The translations under genes and the position numbers were made by a program. Positions 6,086 through 9,611 of a DNA stretch of 9,611 bases are shown piece after piece. The DNA comes from an uncultured Oscillospiraceae bacterium. GTDB taxonomy: Bacteria; Bacillota; Clostridia; Oscillospirales; Acutalibacteraceae. The notes beneath the pieces are model-generated. The model searched no databases and was not told the origin of the DNA. It saw only the letters and a program-made list of their open reading frames with translations. The stretch's first letter is position 1; every line of letters begins with the position of its first letter. The stretch is from positions 1 to 9,611 of the forward strand of contig UREO01000096.1 in the NCBI GenBank assembly GCA_900546895.1. The letters are read 5' to 3'.

Positions 6086-7555
6086 TTATGCCTGCAATTT
6101 TTCAAGACCGATATGAAGCCTGCGGATGGATTCTCGCTTGCCCAGGATGGCAAGGATTTCCATCGCTCCGCCGGGCGTGACCGTCATCCCCGCCGCCGCA
6201 ATACGCACCGGCCACAGTAGGGTCCCATTTTTCACTTCCAGCCTCTGTGCAAGCGCAATCAGCAGATCGTGGAGTCCTTCCACCGACCAGTCGTCCGTTT
6301 TCTCCAGTTCCGCAATGGACTCCTGCAGCATCTGAACCGAATTTTCAAGATTGGTCTTGCTTTTTTTATTTACAAAAAAATCGACCGGATATTCCGGCAG
6401 TTCCTTCAAAAATCCGATCATCTCCGGAATTTGCGTAAACTGGGTCACGCGGGGCTGTAAAATGGAAGCAAGCACCTGCCAGTTCCGTTCCGCATTTGGG
6501 AAAACCTCTCTGAAATACGGCATGGCGTTCTCTATGAATTCCTGCTCCGACATGGCACGGATATATTCCCCGTTAAACCAGGTCAGCTTATCGTAGTCGA
6601 ACACGGCGGGCGATTTGCTGATGCCGTCGATCGAAAAATTCTCTACAAGCTCCGGAAGCGTAAACAGCTCGCGGTTTTCCTTCGGGCACCAGCCCAGAAG
6701 CGCGATATAATTGACGATGGTCTGCGGCAGATACCCTTCCCGTATCAGATCCGCAAAGCCGGTGGAGCCGTGGCGCTTGGACAGCTTGGAAACGCTGCCG
6801 TCCTCATTTTTTCCCATAATCAGCGGAAGATGGACATAGGTAGGCACGTCCCACCCGAAAGCCTGATAAAGCAGGTTGTACTTCGGGGTGGAAGTCAGGT
6901 ACTCGCTGCCTCTGACCACATGGGTGATCTGCATAAGATGGTCATCGATGACGTTCGCAAAATTATAAGTCGGATAACCGTCGGATTTAATGAGAATCTG
7001 ATCCTCCAGTTCCCTGTTTTCAATCGTGATGGAACCGTATACAGTATCGTCAAAGGTGGTGGAACCCTCTATCGGCATCTTTTGGCGGATTACATACGGC
7101 TTGCCCTCCCGAAGCAGCCGGTCGGCCTCTTCTTTGGGCAGGTCGCGGCAGTGGCGGTCATATCCCCCGGAGAAAGTTCCGTCCTCTTTGCTTTCATGCA
7201 GCGCGTCCAGCCGCTCCTTGGTACAGAAGCAATAATACGCTTTTCCTTCCCTGATAAGCTGTTCCGCATACGGTTTGTAAATATCCTTGCGCTCGCTCTG
7301 CACATAAGGACCGTACTCGCCGCCGACATCCGGTCCCTCGTCGTGCTTCAGGCCGACTTTTTCAAGCGTATTGTAAATAATATCCACAGCGCCTTCTACA
7401 AGCCTTTCCTGATCGGTGTCCTCAATACGCAGTACAAAAGTACCGCCAAGCGATTTCGCAATTAAATATTCATACAAGGCCGTACGAAGATTTCCGACAT
7501 GCATAAAGCCTGTCGGGCTCGGTGCAAACCTTGTTCTTACTGTATTTTGCTGCAT
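6086..7555 (-). CDS. gltX: Glutamyl-tRNA synthetase
   Basis: Class I aminoacyl-tRNA synthetase that charges tRNA-Glu with glutamate, also feeding tetrapyrrole synthesis where that pathway exists. Length 489 residues, normal for bacterial GluRS. RTRFAPSPTGFMHVGNLRTALYEYL carries the HIGH-equivalent HVGN (19-22); LRIEDTDQER follows; a likely zinc-site region holds Cys109, Cys111, His135 and Cys136 (CFC...RHC); KLSKR lies at 257-261. The C-terminal part is the helical anticodon-binding domain. Because glnS is its partner, a tRNA-Glu-specific enzyme is expected, but this cannot be proved by eye. The start at 7555 has GAGAGGGG (7574-7567) 11 bases upstream. The leader is only about 50 bases, so no T-box or other large riboswitch fits ahead of this operon. 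Confidence 0.98.
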   Translation of the reverse strand: MQQNTVRTRFAPSPTGFMHVGNLRTALYEYLIAKSLGGTFVLRIEDTDQERLVEGAVDIIYNTLEKVGLKHDEGPDVGGEYGPYVQSERKDIYKPYAEQLIREGKAYYCFCTKERLDALHESKEDGTFSGGYDRHCRDLPKEEADRLLREGKPYVIRQKMPIEGSTTFDDTVYGSITIENRELEDQILIKSDGYPTYNFANVIDDHLMQITHVVRGSEYLTSTPKYNLLYQAFGWDVPTYVHLPLIMGKNEDGSVSKLSKRHGSTGFADLIREGYLPQTIVNYIALLGWCPKENRELFTLPELVENFSIDGISKSPAVFDYDKLTWFNGEYIRAMSEQEFIENAMPYFREVFPNAERNWQVLASILQPRVTQFTQIPEMIGFLKELPEYPVDFFVNKKSKTNLENSVQMLQESIAELEKTDDWSVEGLHDLLIALAQRLEVKNGTLLWPVRIAAAGMTVTPGGAMEILAILGKRESIRRLHIGLEKLQA

Positions 7556-7607
7556 TGATTGCCAGACCCCTCTCGTTGTTATAAAATTGGAAACCTGTTA
7601 TTGGTTC

Positions 7608-7636
7608 ATTATACCAAACTCGAGGGTAATATTCAA
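7608..7636 (-). promoter_or_regulatory. gltX-glnS promoter
   Basis: TTGAAT (7636-7631), a spacer of exactly 17 bases and TATAAT (7613-7608). The -35 hexamer contains the TGA stop codon (7635-7633) of the upstream carboxypeptidase gene. The predicted start near 7601 leaves a 46-base leader. A short inverted repeat TTGGT/ACCAA flanks the -10, but it is too short to call an operator. Confidence 0.8.
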
Positions 7637-8436
7637 TGAGAAGCAGTTTGATTTTTATTGAGATAATCTATATATTCCTCAAGACACAGATTTAATTCTT
7701 TCATTTTCTTCGCATGCTCCACCCCGACATAACGGAAATGCCATGCTTCGTATTTGATATGGGTGATATCCTGCTTGTCCTTTGGATAGCGAAGAATAAA
7801 GCCGTAATCCTGCGCGTGCTCCGAAAGCCAGCGGAATTCTTTGGTACCGCCGAAATCTTCAAGCACACCGTTCACATCAATGGCAAGCCCCGTAATGTGC
7901 TCGCTGGTACCTGGAGGCGCAACCGATTTTGCAGCCTCGCTTACCGCGTCCTCATAGCTGATTCCCGCTTTGTAGTAAGCTTCAATTTCTTCCGAATAGA
8001 GCTTCTGCTGCTTCTCATCGTTGCGATAGCCTGAAGAAAGCCACAGGTGAATATCATCCTTTAAAGCGGCGTCGCGCATCTGGCGAAATGGTTCGACGAT
8101 TCTTGAGTCCATATTCACATTGAATTCATTTACAATTTTGGATTGGAAGGTGTTCGGAAGCGTATGCTCGTAATTGACCAAAACGAGCCTCCAGTCATCC
8201 GGCTGCTCGAACTGCTGACCGGCCGGCTGACTTGTCCGGCTTGGGCTCGGCTGTACGGCAGAAGACACCGACGCTTTGCTGCTGACGGCTGTCGGCTTTG
8301 CTTCGGCTTTCTTTGCATCTATATGTTCAAATGCCATAACAAAAACGGCAGTCGTCGCTGCCATAAGGGCCAGCTCTACTATAACAACAGCAAATGCTGA
8401 AAGTGTTTTCCGAAATTTATTCTTTTCCTGATACAT
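7633..8436 (-). CDS. VanY-type D-alanyl-D-alanine carboxypeptidase (M15B)
   Basis: Zinc-dependent carboxypeptidase predicted to remove the terminal D-Ala from peptidoglycan stem peptides outside the membrane. The 267 residues comprise a short basic N-terminus, one membrane segment (about 11-36), a Ser/Pro/Ala-rich linker (about 45-80) and the VanY domain. Zinc ligands and catalytic residues fit the family: SEHITGLAIDV with His180 and Asp187, and YEAWHFRYVG with Glu230 and His233. The upstream LSSGYRND (133-140) is the family's substrate-side motif. No vanRS, vanH, vanA or vanX genes are nearby, so this is ordinary wall metabolism rather than evidence of glycopeptide resistance. AGGTGGG stands 7 bases before ATG 8436. 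A perfect palindrome lies between this site and the -10 box. There is no terminator after the gene, so readthrough into gltX is possible. Confidence 0.93.
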   Translation of the reverse strand: MYQEKNKFRKTLSAFAVVIVELALMAATTAVFVMAFEHIDAKKAEAKPTAVSSKASVSSAVQPSPSRTSQPAGQQFEQPDDWRLVLVNYEHTLPNTFQSKIVNEFNVNMDSRIVEPFRQMRDAALKDDIHLWLSSGYRNDEKQQKLYSEEIEAYYKAGISYEDAVSEAAKSVAPPGTSEHITGLAIDVNGVLEDFGGTKEFRWLSEHAQDYGFILRYPKDKQDITHIKYEAWHFRYVGVEHAKKMKELNLCLEEYIDYLNKNQTASH

Positions 8437-8449
8437 TCTTTTCCCACCT

Positions 8450-8470
8450 ATAAAAACGAATCGTTTTTAT
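8450..8470. promoter_or_regulatory. 21-bp perfect palindrome, candidate operator of the VanY-type gene
   Basis: ATAAAAACGA (8450-8459), one central base (A8460) and TCGTTTTTAT (8461-8470). The arms are perfect 10-mers. The palindrome overlaps the last bases of the -10 box and covers the expected transcription start, ending 1-2 bases before the ribosome site. This is the classic position for a repressor operator. The regulator is not identifiable from the window. Confidence 0.6.
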
Positions 8471-8474
8471 TATA
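8469..8474 (-). promoter_or_regulatory. -10 box of the VanY-type carboxypeptidase gene
   Basis: A perfect TATAAT on the minus strand, 33 bases ahead of ATG 8436. The hexamer 17 bases upstream is TGCATT, a poor -35, which fits a regulated or weak promoter. Confidence 0.5.
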
Positions 8475-8509
8475 ATACAAACACCACCAAAAATGCATCT
8501 TTCTTTTTC

Positions 8510-8542
8510 TGTCAATTACATTTTCCCTGCATATAATATAAT
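8510..8542 (+). promoter_or_regulatory. Possible promoter of the superoxide dismutase relic / DUF6774 transcript
   Basis: Two overlapping TATAAT boxes (8532-8537 and 8537-8542). The possible -35 partners are weak: TGTCAA (8510-8515), 16 bases from the first box, or TTACAT (8516-8521), 15 bases from the second. It would drive the plus-strand block that ends at the terminator at 9240-9274. Confidence 0.35.
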
Positions 8543-8554
8543 ATTTGGAATAAT

Positions 8555-8789
8555 CGCTTCGGCTGGGGTTACGCCTGGCTGGCCGCCAAACCGATGCGGC
8601 GATCTAAAAATTCTATCTACCGCAAATCAGGATACCCTTCTGAAAACCAGTCTGAAACCGGTCCTTCTGATTGATGTCTGGGAACAAGCATATTCTTTGA
8701 AATATAAAAATCTCAGGCCTGATTATGCCGAAAACTGGTTCAATGTACTCGATTGGTTCCAAGTGGAATCCTTTTTTCAGAAAGCTTGA
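8555..8789 (+). pseudogene. Decayed Fe/Mn superoxide dismutase 3' remnant
   Basis: The C-terminal third of a Fe/Mn superoxide dismutase is recognisable but broken. Starting at 8555, RFGWGYAWLAAK matches the family's FGSGWAWL region; the frame then shifts by one base between about 8590 and 8598. The second frame reads GDLKILSTANQDTLL, then LLIDVWEQAYSLKYKN, then RPDYAENWFNVLDW, ending with TGA at 8787-8789. The family motif is DVWEHAYYLxYxNRRPDY. The metal-ligand His is Gln here (CAA at 8685-8687), while the Asp ligand remains. The N-terminal two thirds, with the first two His ligands, are absent upstream in all frames. Two independent lesions plus the missing half make a functional enzyme very unlikely. 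An open frame from ATG 8493 covers most of it but starts outside homology. Confidence 0.85.
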
Positions 8790-8795
8790 GCTGAC

Positions 8796-9008
8796 ATGAA
8801 CAACTGTTGTGGTGAAAAACTTGTAACACTTGCAGCGGCTATTTCCATACAGATCGCTCAGTGCGTCACCAACGATGAACTGGCAATATTAGGAGAACTC
8901 TTCACAGTCATTGGAGATCAGTTGTCCCTGCTGGCCGTTACAAATCCGTTGTGCTGCCCGGACAACAGTAAAAAAGCGCCGCCAAAGCGGGAACACGACC
9001 GTGCATGA
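8796..9008 (+). CDS. Small DUF6774-like protein
   Basis: A 70-residue protein: MNNCCGEKLVTLAAAISIQIAQ, then CVTNDELAILGELFTVIGDQLSLLA, then a polar Cys- and Lys-containing tail. The pattern of a Cys-containing start, a hydrophobic helix, a short x-EEL-like turn and a helix of the form FTxxGDxLxxxA resembles the small DUF6774 proteins of Clostridia. This is a family resemblance from memory with no known function. The start is 6 bases after the stop of the superoxide dismutase remnant and has only a weak ribosome site, so coupling to the relic's reading frame or use of a weak start is possible. The next small gene follows 40 bases later, and both end at one terminator. Confidence 0.65.
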   Translation: MNNCCGEKLVTLAAAISIQIAQCVTNDELAILGELFTVIGDQLSLLAVTNPLCCPDNSKKAPPKREHDRA

Positions 9009-9048
9009 ATCCACTGCGAGTGCAGAGAATACTCTTCGGGGTGAATTT

Positions 9049-9234
9049 ATGAATGAAGAATTCGACCATCTTCCTCTGGAATTCAGCATGCTTTTCTCAA
9101 ACGATCTGAGACTTCAGGAATACTTGAATTCAAGGCCCGTTTCTCAGCGATATCAGTCGGAAAAATATCAATATGAGAACTACGCAAAAAATGAGTCGCC
9201 GCACAGCGTTCGGAAAAAAGAGAACGAAGAATAG
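9049..9234 (+). CDS. Small hypothetical protein
   Basis: A 61-residue acidic-then-polar protein, MNEEFDHLPLEFSMLFSNDL at the start and rich in Tyr, Gln, Glu and Ser afterwards, with no membrane segment or Cys. I do not recognise it. The LPLEFSM opening is faintly similar to a group of small clostridial proteins that begin around LPxGFGMALAQN, but I cannot confirm this. The start is supported by GGGGTGA 4 bases upstream, a much better ribosome site than that of its neighbour. The stop lies 5 bases before the terminator stem, as expected for the last gene of a transcript. The frame extends further upstream without a stop, but the added part overlaps the DUF6774-like gene. Confidence 0.55.
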   Translation: MNEEFDHLPLEFSMLFSNDLRLQEYLNSRPVSQRYQSEKYQYENYAKNESPHSVRKKENEE

Positions 9235-9239
9235 TCAGG

Positions 9240-9274
9240 TCAGCATCAGAGCCTTTTCTGATGCTGATTTCTTT
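9240..9274 (+). terminator. Rho-independent terminator of the small-gene transcript
   Basis: Perfect 11-bp stem TCAGCATCAGA (9240-9250) and TCTGATGCTGA (9257-9267), a 6-base loop, then TTTCTTT (9268-9274). Confidence 0.9.
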
Positions 9275-9351
9275 ATGATTGCTGTAATTACGCCACCAAA
9301 TTCAGCGAAGAGATTTTTTGGCAGTTTATCGGTAAAAATAGAAGTTTTTAC

Positions 9352-9380
9352 TTGCAAGGCTTTGGATGTTGTGATATACT
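9352..9380 (+). promoter_or_regulatory. tRNA-Pro promoter
   Basis: TTGCAA (9352-9357), a spacer of exactly 17 bases and TATACT (9375-9380). The predicted start near 9387 leaves a short 5' leader before the tRNA at 9395. Confidence 0.8.
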
Positions 9381-9394
9381 AATTTACGTTGTTT

Positions 9395-9470
9395 CCGGGT
9401 GTGGCGCAGTTGGTAGCGCGCTTGACTGGGGGTCAAGAGGCCGTGAGTTCAAGTCTCGCCACTCGGACCA
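9395..9470 (+). tRNA. tRNA-Pro, anticodon GGG
   Basis: A complete 76-base cloverleaf with encoded CCA. Acceptor CCGGGTG pairs with CACTCGG (one G-U). D stem GCGC/GCGC with loop AGTTGGTA. Anticodon stem CTTGA/TCAAG with loop CTGGGGG, so bases 34-36 are GGG and base 37 is G, as usual for proline tRNAs. T stem GTGAG/CTCGC with loop TTCAAGT. Discriminator A, then CCA at 9468-9470. It decodes CCC and CCU. It has its own promoter and terminator and is transcribed alone. Confidence 0.98.
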
Positions 9471-9474
9471 TTTT

Positions 9475-9528
9475 AAAACCCGCATGTTTACTGAAAATTC
9501 AGTATTCATGCGGGTTTTCTTGTTTTTT
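9475..9528 (+). terminator. Rho-independent terminator of tRNA-Pro
   Basis: Outer 12-bp stem AAAACCCGCATG (9475-9486) and CATGCGGGTTTT (9507-9518), a symmetric TT/TT internal loop, an inner 6-bp stem TACTGA/TCAGTA with loop AAAT, and a downstream T-run (9523-9528). Confidence 0.93.
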
Positions 9529-9569
9529 ATTATTGATTAATAGGCTCTATAATAAATGTTGGGGTAAAG

Positions 9570-9611
9570 CTGTCTCTTATACACATCTGACGCTGCCGAC
9601 GAATTAGACGG
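9570..9611 (+). other. Nextera i5-side adapter with index (synthetic)
   Basis: Not genomic. CTGTCTCTTATACACATCT (9570-9588) is a perfect Tn5 mosaic end. Bases 9589-9602 complete the read-1 tail. Bases 9603-9610 (ATTAGACG) are, from memory, the complement of the S510 i5 index. Base 9611 is the first base of the P5 primer complement. The frame read through it ends in VSYTHLTLPTN, another adapter-derived protein string. Confidence 0.97.

Noticed and set aside
4346..6220. 624-codon plus-strand open frame
   Set aside because: Antisense shadow of glnS. Its Arg/Val/Ile-rich, low-logic composition has no recognisable domain, and it lacks a promoter and ribosome site.
6770..7465. 231-codon plus-strand open frame inside gltX
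   Set aside because: Antisense to the well-supported GluRS gene, without family motifs or a ribosome site.
7556..7632. T-box or other riboswitch ahead of gltX-glnS
   Set aside because: The leader downstream of a good promoter is about 46 bases, with no specifier stem or antiterminator consensus.
7633..8436. Glycopeptide-resistance cluster suggested by the VanY-type enzyme
   Set aside because: No two-component regulator, ligase or dipeptidase gene is adjacent. Housekeeping VanY-type carboxypeptidases are common in Firmicutes.
9533..9553. TTGATT and TATAAT near the right end as a promoter
   Set aside because: The spacer is only 9 bases, and the sequence ends in adapter soon after.
9352..9607. 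Open frames containing MFPGVAQLVARLTGGQEAVSSS and SGCGAVGSALDWGSRGREFKSR
   Set aside because: These are conceptual translations of the tRNA-Pro gene running into the terminator and adapter, a well-known false protein pattern.

Overview
The window is one tagmented DNA fragment from a low-to-moderate-GC Firmicute, most likely a Clostridia/Oscillospirales-type bacterium. That assignment is an inference. It rests on AGGAGG-type ribosome sites, strong TTGNNN-N17/18-TATAAT promoters, a DUF951 gene ahead of prfA, a bifunctional BirA, a GltX-GlnS pair and a DUF6774-like small protein. Both ends are synthetic: bases 1-45 and 9570-9611 are Nextera adapter with sample index. True genomic sequence is therefore about 46-9569, and the gene at the left edge is cut by the library, not by biology.

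Layout. (1) 46-1903, minus strand: a translation/tRNA-modification operon DUF951 - prfA (release factor 1) - tsaC/sua5 (threonylcarbamoyl-AMP synthase, truncated at the fragment end), read from a promoter near 1958-1987. (2) 2006-3050, plus strand, divergent: birA, a biotin-protein ligase with a repressor domain. (3) 3062-3970, minus: a membrane-anchored C39-like cysteine peptidase, convergent with birA. (4) About 4059-4384: a gene-poor spacer with an unexplained open frame. (5) 4385-7555, minus: a gltX-glnS operon (glutamyl- and glutaminyl-tRNA synthetases) with a clean promoter whose -35 box contains the stop codon of the next gene. (6) 7633-8436, minus: a VanY-type D,D-carboxypeptidase with a perfect 21-bp palindrome against its -10 box. 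(7) 8555-9274, plus: a decayed Fe/Mn superoxide dismutase 3' remnant, a DUF6774-like small protein and a small orphan protein, closed by a strong terminator. (8) 9352-9528, plus: tRNA-Pro(GGG) with its own promoter, encoded CCA and terminator.

Most genes are housekeeping: translation termination, tRNA charging and modification, biotin metabolism, and cell-wall or extracytoplasmic proteolysis. The most interesting signal is the DUF951-prfA junction. DUF951 ends in UAG, a codon read by RF1. The next ten bases form the 5' arm of a perfect 10-bp hairpin whose 3' arm contains the whole Shine-Dalgarno of prfA. The geometry suggests that a ribosome stalled at UAG when RF1 is scarce would open the hairpin and raise RF1 synthesis, a possible RF1 counterpart to the known RF2 (prfB) frameshift control. 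This is a hypothesis from sequence only.
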